DNA of 64,000 nt from Prunus persica. Its lineage: Eukaryota; Streptophyta; Magnoliopsida; Rosales; Rosaceae. Location of the stretch: the NCBI RefSeq assembly GCF_000346465.2, contig NC_034011.1:12670196-12734195 (forward strand), given 5' to 3'. The position numbers were made by a program, and so were the translations under genes. Shown in pieces: positions 34,938 through 47,379 of this stretch (position 1 is the stretch's first letter; every line of letters begins with the position of its first letter). The notes beneath the pieces are model-generated. The model was not told the origin of the DNA, made no database searches, and saw only the letters and a program-made list of their open reading frames with translations.

Positions 34938-37900
34938 TCATTCAATCCATATATCTTCACACCCATCTCGAATATTTTGACCACCTAACTCACCCACCAG
35001 TTCATCAAATGTGTCAACATTTGGCATCCCTCTAGTAAATGGCTCACACTCAATTATGACATCACCTAAGACTTCATCACCAATAACATCATTATATTCT
35101 CTATTAGGCATTGATAATACTACCGACCAACCACGATGCATCGGGTCGTCAACAAAAAATATTTGTTTGACTTGAGAAGCCAAAACAAATTGGTCATTCC
35201 TATGTCCAATTTTACTCAAATCTACAAGGGTAAATCCAAGTTCGTCGACTACAAGACCAGAACTATCTATCCAATCACACCTAAAGACTGGGATTGTAAA
35301 CTTTTGGTTGTCAAGGTCCCAAATTTCTTGAATGACACCATAGAAACCCATATTTGAGAGAATTGGGTTTTTATCCTTGGCCCTAGCAACTTGCATGGTA
35401 TGTGCAAGTAAATAAACTCCACTATTTTGAGTTGTCCGCACATCATCTTGTGCCTTGATATTGAATTTAATACCTTTAATAAGATAGCTCCTATATAATG
35501 GCACTGCCATGTTTGGACCAGCTGCTAGCCACCTTAAATTTTCTGATACGCCATGATTGTCTTCCTCAAGTTCACTTTGAACCTGCAAATTAATCATATC
35601 TTAATTCAATCTAACATAGAAATAAGAAGAAAATTAAAAGAGAAATATGTTATTCAACAACATATACCTTGAAGCGTAGCCATTGAATGAAAGTGCTATT
35701 GTGCTTATCCTGCAGCCACTTTGTTCTCTTTCTGAATTTTGGATAAGCAGTCTTGATGTGGATCATATGTTGCCTACATGACACGAAAAATTCAAGCATT
35801 ACGGTCCCAAATATAGAAGATAAACATAAGAAATAATTTAAAATGGAAACTTAAAGAATAAAACTCATACGTACTCGATATAAGGTAGGACTTCCTCCGT
35901 ATTCTCCAAGACATATAGATGTGCTTGATTCAACAGGTTCTGATCAACTACGCTCACTGTGCAACCTGATAATGGCTTTGAAAGTCCCATCTTTTGGCTT
36001 GAAGGCACTCCAACTGTACTAACATCAGATAAATGCTGAGTACAAAACTCTACCGCTTCTTCAGCTATATACCGCTCAGCAATGCAACCTTCGGGACGAG
36101 TACGATTCTGAACATACCCCTTCAGCACTTTCATATATCTTTCAAATGGATACATCCACCTAAAATATACTGGCCCACATAGACGAACTTCTCTGACAAG
36201 ATGTACTACTAGATGAACCATGATATCAAAGAATGAAGGGGGAAAGTACTTCTCAAGCAAACACAGAGTAACTGCTACATCTTCTTCCAACTTATCTAGC
36301 TTGGAAACATCAACAGTCTTTGCACATATAGCATTGAAGAAGAAGCACAAACAAGTTATTGCATACCTTGCAGGCTTCTCCAAAACAGAACGAATTGCCA
36401 CAGGGAGCAATTGTTGCATTAAGGTATGACAATCATGTGATTTAAGGCCAAGAAGTCTTGAATCTTGTAAAGATACAAGATTTTTAATATTTGAAGAATA
36501 ACCTTCAGGGACCTTCATACCATAGAAAGAATTGCAAACCTCTCTCTTCTCTGCTCTTGACAAATTCCAAGGCCCAGGAGGCAAACGAGTACGTCTTTCT
36601 CCATACTCGGGTTGCAAATCAGTTTTGACCCCCATGTTCAATAAATCTAATCGAGCAGCAATCTCATCTTTATTTTTTCCAGGGATCTCCAGCAATGTAC
36701 CAATGATACTATCGCAAACATTCTTCTCAATGTGCATAACATCTAGGGCATGCCTCACAGGAAGGTATTTCCAATACTCGAGATCAAAGAATATTGATTT
36801 CTTCTTCCAACAAACTCTGTCACCATTTTCAACCATATGCAGCACTTCTTCTCCGGTTAATGGCTCGGGAGGTATGCCATATTCAGGTTTCCCATTAAAA
36901 GCTGCACGTTGCCTCCTATATGGATGATTGATTGGTAACCATTTTCTATGCCCAATGTAACAAATTTTGTGGCCATTTTTCAACCTGTGACTAGGTGTAT
37001 CATCGCCGCATATTGGACAAGCTTTATATCCTTTAACAACACAACCAGATAAGTTTCCATAGGCGGGGAAATCATTAATTGTCCACATTAATGCAGCTCT
37101 GAGTGTAAAGTATTCTCCATTATGTGCATCATACACTCCTCTAATCCCATCCCACAAAGATTTTAAATCATCAATCAAAGGCTCCAAGTAGACGTTTATA
37201 TCATTTCCGGGTTGTTTAGGACCGGAAATCAATAAGGTTAACATCATGAACTTTCGTTTCATGCACAGCCATGGAGGGAGATTATATGTAACTAAGATAA
37301 CCGGCCAACAACTATATCTGCTACTTAGAGAACTGTGGGGATTGAATCCATCAGATGAAAGAGCCAATCTCAAGTTTCTCGGCTCATTACCAAACTCAGG
37401 CCATTTATCATCAAGAAGTTTCCAAGACGGGGAATCTGCTGGATGAGACATCTGACCGTCAATTGATTTTCTAGCAGCATGCCAAGTCAAACTCTTAGTT
37501 GTCTCATGTGATTGAAACATCCTTTTAAACCTTGGAATTGGAGGAAAATACCACACCACCTTCGCTGGCACACCCTCTTTCAAGATTGAATCTTTGCCTT
37601 CCTTCCACCTTGAGATACCACAAGTAGGACAATTAGTTGAATCCTCATACTCCTTCCTATACAAGATGCAATCATTGGGGCATGCGTGCATTTTCTCATA
37701 ACTCAGCCCCAATGCACACAAAGTCTTTTTAGCCACATACGTAGAGGTTGGTATTGTATTTCCTTCTGGAAGCAAATCGCCTTGAAGTATCAATAATTCT
37801 GTAAAACAGACATCACTCATCCCATGTTTTGCCTTCAAATTATACAACTTCACTAATGCCGATAACTTCGTGTACTTTCTACAACCAGGGTACACTGGTT

Positions 37901-38285
37901 GATCTCCATCCCCAATCACATTGGCAAACTCATACGGATCGAAACCAAAATCACCAAAATCATTATCATCCATATCAATTTCTTCAGACACAAAACTGTA
38001 CCTACTATGGCCATCATCTTCTTCAACATTTCTACTAGCATTAGTAGTTGCTTCCCAAGGTTCTCCGTGAAATGTCCAATTCTTATAGCTTTGGTCAATT
38101 CCATTAAAGTATAAGTGATCCCTTATAATTCCAACCCCAAACAACTTCAAATTAACACATTTAACACATGGACAACGGATATGTTTTGTAGTTAGAAGAT
38201 TTTCTACAGCAAAGTTCAAAAATGCTTCCACCCCAAACTCATATGCCTTCGATCTTCTATCCGAGTGCATCCATGACTTATCCAT
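34938..38285 (-). CDS. TNP2-type CACTA transposase, 1053 aa
   Basis: Three exons: 38285-35875, 35773-35668 and 35582-34938, total 3162 bp, joined in frame by GT-AG introns of 101 and 85 bp. The first donor is GTACGT after codon position 2, giving YIE|QHMIHIKTAYPKF. The start is the ATG of MDKSWMHSDR; the upstream in-frame codon is GTG. Domains in order: transposase-associated N-terminus (1-75, with CPCVKC); a TNP2/Transposase_21 core (about 210-450) with SSDGFNPHSS, YNLPPWLCMKRKFMML and GPKQPGNDINVYL; RHALDVMHIEKNVCD near 540; DUF4218-like 620-735 (PPSFFDIMVHLVVHLVREV, YPFERYMKVLKGYV); and DUF4216-like 918-985 (YGVIQEIWDLD). It cuts at the element ends during transposition. Length and motifs match full TNP2 proteins. 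No stop or frameshift is seen. Its two introns lack the ACGACGGT arrays that fill the neighbouring gene. Confidence 0.93.
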
Positions 38286-38379
38286 CTCCGACACTATAAC
38301 CTATTATCTATAATAAAGTGAAAATACAGGCAATGACCATCACTATAGCAGATTATACAAAGATCTAATAGCAAGTAAT

Positions 38380-38560
38380 ACACAACAGAGACGACGGGTT
38401 TTAAACAAAAACAGACGTATTTGGCATATATAGACGATGGATTTTCAACAGACGTCGTCTAATATAAGTAATACAAACGACGGTTTATGAAAAAACCGTC
38501 GTGTATAAGTAATACAACGACGGTTTTTCATAAACCGTCGTGTAATCGTCGTCGTATGCC
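38380..38560. promoter_or_regulatory. inverted-repeat cluster upstream of the transposase gene
   Basis: Two consecutive perfect 10-bp inverted repeats with 5-6-base loops. ACGACGGTTT 38477-38486 pairs with AAACCGTCGT 38493-38502. ACGACGGTTT 38517-38526 pairs with AAACCGTCGT 38532-38541. Further GACGACGG and GACGTCGTC motifs lie on either side. They sit 95-260 bp upstream of the transposase ATG, in its presumed promoter or 5' UTR, so binding or folding here could affect its expression (inference). Confidence 0.7.
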
Positions 38561-40251
38561 TAAAAAGGCGTTGTGTCTCAGTTTATTTTCAAGAACCCAA
38601 AACCCATTAAGAACACAACATATATATGAAACCAAGCAAAAAACCAACATATACATGAAACCAAGCATGAAAACAATAAATCCATTCCCAATTCAACATA
38701 ACATAGGGTGATTAAAAGATCCGACAAAATTAAATCCATTCCCAATTCAACATAACAGATAATGTAATCCATGAACCCATTAAACAGAAAATTCATGAAC
38801 CCATACCTATAAGCACATTATTAACAGATCGCAAAGCATATACCTAAAACCCTTTAACAAAACAACCTAATATCATTCAATGAATTTACAAGGGGAAGAT
38901 AGGGTTTGTACTTACAGGTTGGACGAGCTCACAGATTCGACGGAGCCTGGAGAGTGCAACTTTTAATTAGAGCAGAAGTGAGAGAGCGAAATGTTATGTT
39001 GCGCGAAATCTGAAAATTTTAGGGTTCAGGGTTAGAAGTATAAGAATAAGAGCCAAATCTAAAAAATTTAGGGCGCGCGAAAATTTTTAGAGAGCGCGCT
39101 CTTTAAAACGTCGAAAGAAAAACCATGGCGAAAGTTCTACAAGAACCAACGTAAATGTAATATTCCACGACGGAAACACTAAACGTAACGCCGTTTATTT
39201 TGACGCTTCATTTTTCGGATTAATTTTAAATTTATTTTGAATATTTTGATATAAAGACGACTGAAAAACCACGTCGGGGTTAAGAAATTGAAAACGTTGT
39301 AAATTATAATAGACGACTTACATATTAAAATGACGTCGTTTAAAGTATAAACCATGTCGGATATTTTACTGCACGACGTAACATATGTATTCCACGACTC
39401 AACCACCGTCGTTAAAAATTAATACCCTAAACCCTTAAAACTAAATTATATAATTTTAAAAATTAAGTTTATAAAAGGGTTTATGGTTTTACAGCCTAAT
39501 ATATACCCTAGACTACCCAAAAATTATACTTTAAAAATAAACCCCAATAAATAACAACCCTAATCTCTAAACCCTAGACTCTAAACCCTAAACCATAAAA
39601 CTAGAAGTGATTTTATAACTCATCAAAACAATTTTGTTTTGGATGGTTATTTTAAATTTTTGTTATTCAAAATGAATTTTTTCAAGGTTTAGGGGGAAGA
39701 AAATATATCAATGACTTCATAGGAGTTGACTTTGCATTTTTCTGATTTATTTTAAATTTATTTTGAATATTTTGATATAAAAATAATAAAATATTCTTAT
39801 CACAACAACAAACCACGTCGGTGTTAATAAATTGTAGACGTTGTAAATTGTAATAGACGACTAAGTTGTTAAAATGACGTCGTTTAAATGAGAAACCATG
39901 GCGGATATTTAACTATCCGACGTAAAATATATATTCCACGACTTAACCGCTGTCGTTACAAAGTACTACCCTGAACCCTTAAGAAATTGAAGACGTTGTA
40001 AACCATAAACGACTCAATTGTTCAAAGAACGTCGTCTAAATATCTTTTTAAGTCGGATTTGTTTAAAACGAAACAACAAAAAACGACGGTTTTTGACTTT
40101 ATTAGGTCGTTGGAAAAGTATTACACGTCGGTTACGCAATTTGTATGTTTGTTTTTTTTTTAATTTAAGAAAACCTCAACAAATTTTTACATTATATATT
40201 ATAGACAAAATTTGTACATTATACATAAATATCAAGTGTTCAATAATTCCC
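38561..40251. other. spacer between the two CACTA genes
   Basis: Non-coding. Positions 38600-38830 contain several near-copies of ATTCCCAATTCAACATAACA and CATGAAACCAAGCA. Positions 39100-39420 and 39790-40150 again carry many CGACG/CGTCG motifs. 39420-39620 is AT-rich with repeated AAACCCTA. The transposase promoter and the end of the upstream gene lie here. No credible gene. Confidence 0.7.
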
Positions 40252-43200
40252 CTATTCCAGGTGAAGGCAAACAAACTCTGCCCATTCATTCCGGACTTCA
40301 TCAATTGCTTCTTGGGGGTATGGCGCTTCCTGTTTTCCCTTGGCATACTGCATAAACAATGACTATTAGGGTTTATAAATAAAAAGAAATTCAATCACAG
40401 ACGACGATATTTTTCATAACCGACGTAGTATATCTATTCAACGACGGTAATTTTACATGACCGTCGTTGATAATACAAAAAACGACGTAAAATGTATGAA
40501 GGTAATTTCTTCTTACCTTCTTCTCAAACGCCAAACAAGGATCCATGATGATGTCCCTTATGAAGCGCATCACATAATACCCGCATTCGACACTGCTGGG
40601 TTGCTTTGGTGTGCCTGACAGAGTTTTCGAAATTACTGCTTTACGGCCTGATCTGGCTATGTGAGAATTATAAATTTTTATAGCACTGTTCACGATGTTT
40701 TTGGCCTCTTCATCGACCACATGATTTCCGGGCAGAGCATCCAGAAAATAGACGGTTTCCCTCTTTGCTCTCACAATCAGCAAGATCCAATGACGGCTGC
40801 ACAAAATTAATATAAAAATGACGGTTATTTACAAAAACGACGTATTATAATATTTCACACGACGAAATAAAGTAGCAATCGACGACATTATATATTTATC
40901 ACGACGATAAATAACTACCGACGTGGTTAGTAGTTTCAAACGACTCAATAACATAAAACACCGACGTGGTTAGTTTATACGCTGTCATTTATTGAAAATC
41001 ATAAAAACAAAATCCTGTTAAGGAGACTAACCCTGGATTGTAAGGCATCATGAAAATCTGTTCACCGTCAGTCCTCTGAAGTCGAGCTGCTACCAGTCGT
41101 GATCTGTCAGCTATTGTGCCAGAGTTGGCACTAACTGTAGCAGGGTCGATAAAGCCAACCATGCTGCACATATTTGCTTGTTTCAAAAGATCGTGTAAGT
41201 ACCTAAATATATAAAATAATATAAACAAGTCAGCACAAAAAAACACACGACGGTTATGTATAACAAAACGACGTATTATAAAATTTCACACGACGTACTG
41301 AAATAGACAACGACGTTATAATATATTTATCACGACGGTACATACTAACGACGTGGTTATTTTAGAATGACAAACCTCATATATACAGCAATGACAGTAG
41401 CTCCTATTTCTTCCACGCCTGCAAATTGTGTAATATCTTCAGGCAGGAGGAAGGTATCGCGTTCTAGACCAAACACCTCCTTATCAATTGTAAAGTTCAG
41501 GGTCTTATCCTGAGGTACGAGTGTCGTTTCCACATAACGACAAAGGGATTTTAAAGAAGATGGCGCCTCCATATTTGACTAATCAACAACTTCAATAACC
41601 TGTTTAAAGAAATAAAAAAAATGACGTGGTAATTCAATAAAAACGACGGTTTAAGGAATAAAACGTCGTCTGAAAAGAATTTAAACGACGGTGAAAAAAC
41701 CGTCGTGGTGAATAATTTATTACGTCTTAGAAAAAAATTCCGCCGTCTAAGTTGTAAACAAATGACGGTTTAAAGAAAAATATCGACGTCTGAAATTTTG
41801 AAAAACAAATAAAAAAGGCAAAGTTATGTGAACATACCTGGTCGTCATGCTTTTCTTCATCTTCTTTCTCCTTTTCATCTTGTTTTTCTTCTTTCTTCTC
41901 TTCATCTATTACGTCGGGAATGACTAACACCGTCGTCTAAAAACCACAAAGTTTTAAAAATAACGACGTTTAATGGCGTGTAAAACAAGTAAACTAAATA
42001 CGACGTGGTATTGAAATACAAACGACGGTTTATTTTTAAAATCGTCGTGGTATGTATTTCAAACGACGGTTTTATTAATAATAACGAATTCTAATAGTTT
42101 TTTAAAAAACAGAGAATTCAAAGTTCAGATATGTTACCTTTTCTTCCTGATGTTTCCCATTTTTGGTAGTATCATCCTCAAAATGTAGGGATCTCACATC
42201 ACCTCCAGAGCAGCTTGCTTTGTCAGACATTGGATTTTTGGGACTTTGGCTAATTCTTGGTTTAAGCATGCTTGGATCAAAATCGAGAATTAATTGGGAA
42301 AGCTGACTCAGGAAATGCTCCCTCTCAGCCTCTACCAATTGTTTGGTTCTAGCCTCCATCCTTAAAGCCTCTTCCCTTGCCTTAGCTTCCATCTTTTTAT
42401 TCTCTTCTTGAAGGAGAACTCTTAAACTGTCCTTTAAACGGTCGTCAAAGCTCATCCTCTGTGGTTTGGGTAAATTGAAATATTGCCTTGGGGAAATTCC
42501 AGCACCTACCCCTCTCACTCTGCCTAGATGCTCGGGGCCCAAAGCCATGGTCAGCACATTATTGCTGCCAGATACAGTGACTTTGCCTTCCGAGACTTGT
42601 TTTTGCAATTCATCCTAAAACAAAGATATATAAAAAAGTAAGAACAAAAAACACACGACGGTTATTTATATACAAACGACGTATTATATAATTTCAGACG
42701 ACGCAGTAACATATAAATCGACGTTATTATAATTTATCACGACGGTAGTTATACCGACGTGGTTAGTTTTTTAAAACAACGAAATGAATAAACCACCGAC
42801 GTCTTATGCTTTATTTACAGATAACAGAGGGATGATTCAATATTCACACCTTTAACGACCTTGTTTAAAACATTTCGACGTAGTAATTTAATACAAACGA
42901 CGCGAAAATAAACCACCGACATCTTATGCTATAATTACAGAAAACAGAGTAGTGATTCCTGATTTAGACCTTTAACGACGTTTTTAAAAAAATTTCAACG
43001 TGGTAATATCATTCACACGACGCAAAATATAACATAAGACGTAATAAGAATTATTCACAGTTTAATAAAAATTTAAAACAGAGTGAGTAGGCTTACAATT
43101 AATTTTGCTTTCTCTGCCACCTTTGGATCCGGGATGTTACCATGTTTGTCCTGTCTATCTCTCTTCCATAAGGTAGATCGATCAATTTCTACCCCAGGCA

Positions 43201-43903
43201 TGGTTTCCTCCAATTGATCCTCCAAACCAGCATATCCTTTTCGAGACAATCGATGATTGTACTCAAGTTTCTCCCTAATCTGTGCATGTTGAGAATGCAC
43301 AGACTCAAAATCTTTGGATAACCTTGAAGCTACAAAGGCATCCCATTGTGCTTTCTCTATGAATTTATATGTTTCAGGGGGTTGGCTTAATCTCTCCCTG
43401 TCATTGGTGTATGGAAGGATATAATGCCTCGTTAGTGTAGACTTGAAATCCTTCCATTTCTTGGCAGCAGAAGCTAACACAGAGTTCTTGCCCCCTTGAC
43501 CTACCACAAAAGCAATGTCAACTGCTTCCCAAATCTGCTCCTTTATATCCTTGGGGATTTGAGCCCATTTCATGTCCACAAGTGGAACTCTGGAGCGTGC
43601 CAACACACCAATGTAGGACTGCATCTCACTATGTGCTTGGCCAATTCCTTTCCCCCTTTTATTGTACTCAACAATTGGCCTGAGTTTCTGAAGTTTTCTC
43701 TTCACAACACGAGGCATTGTGCTCATACCTCGACCAGACTTTGAATCATCAGAGATTGTTGTCGTGCTGGTTGGTTCTATCTCAGCAGATGATGAAGTAA
43801 ACTTCATCTTCTTCGAAGACTTCTCTTGAGGAGTTACCATTTCAAGCTCCTTACCTCCATTTTTCTTGGAGCCAGAGTCCTTACTTTGGTCTTGAGAAAC
43901 CAT
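40252..43903 (-). CDS. CACTA second protein: Transposase_24-like region fused to C48 protease, 710 aa
   Basis: Seven exons: 43903-43097, 42614-42138, 41936-41838, 41578-41376, 41202-41032, 40796-40517 and 40347-40252, total 2133 bp, all joined in frame by GT-AG introns. The start is the first ATG after a 5'-UTR acceptor (43918/43917). Residues 1-270 are a basic, Ser-rich N-terminus then a plant Transposase_24-like region (DIKEQIWEAVDIAFVV, KKWKDFKSTLTRHYI). Residues 345-390 form a Glu/Lys/Arg-rich likely coiled coil, and about 430-455 is very acidic. The C48 protease core (about 530-670) has RHWILLIV (His588), YFLDAL (Asp605), KQPSSVECGYY (Gln651, Cys657), and the tail ends in EAIDEVRNEWAEF. 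Such proteins probably process SUMO-like modifiers and help transposition; the exact role is unknown. The last exon stops at TAG 40252. No disabling mutation is seen. Confidence 0.9.
40797..43096 (-). repeat. paralogous 112-bp motif blocks in three introns
   Basis: Intervals 40819-40930, 41247-41360 and 42655-42766 lie in three different introns. They share one order of elements on the plus strand: ACGACGGTTAT, ACGACGTATTATA, TTTCACACGACG, TCGACGTTATAAT (or CGACATTATA), TATTTATCACGACGGTA, ACCGACGTGGTTA. In each case the block sits 22-44 bases upstream of the intron acceptor. The introns at 41579-41837 and 41937-42137 are also motif-dense but arranged differently. Confidence 0.85.
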
Positions 43904-43917
43904 TTTTACAGACAAAA

Positions 43918-44900
43918 CTGCAAGTGAAAATATTTCAGGAAAAGATTAAGAACACAAACGACGATTATTAATAAAATACGACGTATGATATGATTTTAAA
44001 CGACGCAATGAAATAATCTCAGACGTAATAAATGTTTAAAACCAAGGTAATTAAACAACGACGAAATAATATAAAATAAGACGTGATAATAACTTATTAC
44101 GTCGATATTTACCGGACGACGTGATAATTAACTATAAACGACGAAATATTTATATAACGTCGTGGTATTGATGTTCACACGACGTCAATAGTAATATACC
44201 GTCGTCTATATAAGGATCCAAAACCCTTCTTTCTTTCTCTGTGAATGTTTGATTGCAGATTTGATTTTTCTGAACCATGGTTTTTGTTTTCTAATTTGAT
44301 AAAATACAAGGCCAAGAAAGAAAGTTTTGGAATCTTATATAGACGACGGTATTTTAATATGACGTCGTGGTATTAACATTCACACGACGTAAAACAATAA
44401 GATACTGTCGTCTATATTAGATACCAACCCTACTTTCTTTTTCTTTATATTTTATCAAATTAGGAAAAAACAAAAACCATTGTTCAGAGAAATCAAACCT
44501 GCAATTAAACAAGCAAATAAAAAAAAGACTATAATTTTAAAAAAAACTTTGTCAATTTTCAGACGACGCTAGAACGACTGACGAACCGTCGTGGTCTACA
44601 TATTTAACCACATAAATAAGAAGCTACCGTCGTCTTATTTAGTTGAGGTAGTTGTCTTCAAAGTTGGAAACTTTCCCTCTTTGTCTGTATATTTTATCGA
44701 ACTTGGAAAGAAGTAAAATGATTTTGGCCAGAAAAAAGGTAAAAAGATTTTTCAAACAAAAAACTTATGAGCATGCAAAACAGCAACCAAAATAGTGAAA
44801 ATGAAAGCTTACCTTTTGCGTGCAATGAAAGCAAGAGGAAGACGATGTTTAAGTTCAGAGACGACGAAGAAGACGAGAGGAAGACGATGAGATACTCTGA
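43918..44900 (-). other. 5' UTR exon and intron of the second CACTA gene
   Basis: On the minus strand a GCAAAAG|GTAAGC donor at about 44813 pairs with the TTGCAG acceptor just upstream of the start codon, giving a 0.9-kb intron rich in CGACG motifs. The upstream exon (about 44815-44900) is CTT/CGTC-rich. A similar CGTC-rich stretch with a comparable donor context lies near 46310-46390, perhaps a duplicated promoter or leader. Confidence 0.5.
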
Positions 44901-45469
44901 CAGTGCTCTGACAAGGAAAAAAGTCTAAAAGTTTTCTCTGGGAGATTGAAATTTTTAATCGGGTTTGGAAACAGTGCATGTGTAAGTCAGGTAGATGAAA
45001 AGTTGCTTACATATAAAACCATTTCAAAAAAATAATACGGCGGTTACATATAACTACGACGTATAAATTACAAAATACGACGGTACATTTAACTTCGGAC
45101 GTGGTAAATAAATACGACAGTAGTGTTGTAGGTACCGTCGTAGTAAACTCAAAAATTAAAGTACATAAGTAATAACTCGCGTCATGGTAGATTATTTAAC
45201 ACGTCGTTTTTATTAATGTACCGACGTGGATTTCTGTAATATACGTCGGTCATACCAACGTTGATTTTACAATTTAAACGGCGGTTTTTTTGTAAGGACT
45301 GCCGTTGGTTTTAAAAATTTATTCTATAAATTTGTTGCTTTCATTCATTTTCGGTTTACATTTAGGGTTCCAAGTTCTTCCTCGCTCAGAGACACTGTCT
45401 CTCACGTCTCAAAGACAATAATTTGGATGTCTTTCTCAAAGAGAAATTGAGCTTACTCGCATCAAATAT

Positions 45470-45715
45470 ATGTCCACAAGAAGAAGCTTGTCAACTAGCC
45501 TTCTCACTTCCTTGATCAAGCCTGATAGGACACTTAGTGCTTCTGAATACTCCTTGCTTTCCATCAAAAGAGATGCAAGCCTGGCCTCCACTCGCTATCG
45601 AAGGAAAGTTCGCTTCTCAGGGAAATATGAAGATCAGATGTGCCTGATCCTCTGCTTGATTTTCTTGGCTAAGAAGATCCGTCAGATTTGTGATAGCCTC
45701 TTCCTTTATCCGTAG
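45470..45715 (+). CDS. short open frame of unknown origin in the CACTA element
   Basis: 81 codons from ATG 45470, running against the transposase genes. The protein begins MSTRRSLSTSLLTSL and is Ser/Arg-rich for 60 residues, then hydrophobic. I do not recognise it. The surrounding DNA (45300-45850) is less motif-dense and less AT-rich than the rest of the region and looks like exon sequence, so it may be a captured host fragment. There is no splice or expression evidence, and it could be chance. Confidence 0.25.
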   Translation: MSTRRSLSTSLLTSLIKPDRTLSASEYSLLSIKRDASLASTRYRRKVRFSGKYEDQMCLILCLIFLAKKIRQICDSLFLYP

Positions 45716-46937
45716 AGCTTCAGAAGAAGAAGATGGGTTTCAAGAATGCGATAAAGAATAGAAATGGCTTCAGATGGCCTCTAAAGCATGAGCAATCGAA
45801 TCAGTAGTTGCTAGGAGATATGATGAAGACATTGTCAATGCTTTGAACTATACAAGTCCTGCAGAAAGATAAAGGACCAAACTGTTAAAGAAACTGAAAC
45901 AACGGCGGTTTTCTGTTCTACCGTCGTCTTTTCTCGTCGTCTATATTAAGGTAAGATGGCGGTAGATTTATAATTACCGACGTAGATTATTTTGTTAAAC
46001 GTCGTTAAGTGTACTACAACCGACGTGGATTTTATTTTTAAATTATAAATAGAGTTTTTTTTCCCCAATTCTTTCATTTTTAGTTTTCAATTACAAAGCG
46101 TGATAAATAGATTTTTCTTTCCCGAGGAAATTTAAAATGAGGGAAATTAATGTTCTAGAATTTGTAAACTAACACGACGCAATATTACTAACCCGAGGAA
46201 ATTATAAATAGATTTTGCTTTCCCGAAGAAATTTTAAATTAATTCAGTTTGAAACAACGACGGTTTTTTGTTAAAGTAAAGAAAAAAAAGGAGTGAGAAA
46301 GTTTTCAAACCTTTGGCTTGCAAAGAAAGTTTTCTTAGGAATCAAATTTTAGAGACGACGACGAGGAAGAACGTAAAAGTTGAGAATCAGAAACGCAGCT
46401 TTTCGGAAATGAAAGGGAAACTGAGAGAAAACTGAAAATTTTACAGAGAACGTAAAAGTTTAGGTCAGGTGACCAAAAAGTTTATATAGTGTCCCAATGA
46501 TAAATACAACGACGGTAGTCATGAAAACCGCCCTAGTAAGTATTTATTACGACAGTCAAATAACATCAACCGACGTGGTTAGTAAAAAAGCTTTTTGACT
46601 TTTTGTATTCCGAAAACGACGTGGTTAGTTGGGCGCTACACGACAAAATTTTACTTTTGAATACGTGAAATTACAAGTTACCACGTCGTTTTTTTATATG
46701 GACCGAAGTTGTTTGTCGAAACCTCATTTCCTGTAGATTTATGACCGACGTTGTTTGTATGTTTAATACGTCTTCCGTGTTTTACGAACCGACGTTGATT
46801 CCTTCTGTTAAACGTCGTTAGGGTTTATATAACCGCCGTGGATATGAAATTTTTTCTATAAATTGAGTTTTTTTCCACGGTTTCTTTCAGTTTCAATTTT
46901 CAATTAGGGTTTCAGTTTCAATCTCACCTCTTAGGAG

Positions 46938-47276
46938 GCAATTGTTTGGATGTTGGTGTGTGTGTGTGTATGATTGTGTATCTGATTCACATACATTTAC
47001 ACATCACCAACGTTGAAAAAAATTTCTCTCTGAATGAATATCTGTGGCTGCTGTCATCAAAATTTTAAAAGGCAATTGTTTGGATGTTGATGTGTGTGTG
47101 CGTTTGTGTATCTAAAGGACACAAACACACTCACATCATCAACTTCCAAAAAATTGTTTGTCTGACTTCAAATATGAGGCTGCTGTCGTCAAATTTTAGA
47201 CGCAAATTTTTGGATGTTTGATGTGTTTGTGCCTTTGTGTATCTCAAAGACATAAGGACACAAACATCATCAATTT
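46938..47276 (+). repeat. three tandem hairpin units (about 131 bp each)
   Basis: GGCAATTGTTTGGATGTTG starts near 46938 and 47071, and a variant near 47201. In each unit a GT-rich arm is followed, after a short loop, by its imperfect complement. Unit 1 spans 46953-47011, unit 2 47086-47143 (GTTGATGTGTGTGTGCG against the complement of CACTCACATCATCAAC), and unit 3 47211-47276. Stems are about 25 bp with a few mismatches. A shared GGCTGCTGTCATCAAA-type spacer separates units. Confidence 0.8.
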
Positions 47277-47379
47277 CTAAAATATTGTCTTTCTGTGGTC
47301 CGATTATGATGAGGAACAAAGTTCCATCTGGTAGGATTTCGAAACTCTTGGGATCTCAGGAAAAATCTGATTCTGTCAG

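Noticed and set aside
36220..38114. Plus-strand frames opposite the transposase exon
   Set aside because: Shadows of the strongly supported TNP2 gene on the minus strand.
43496..43744. Plus-strand frame opposite exon 1 of the second CACTA gene
   Set aside because: Shadow frame without its own signals.
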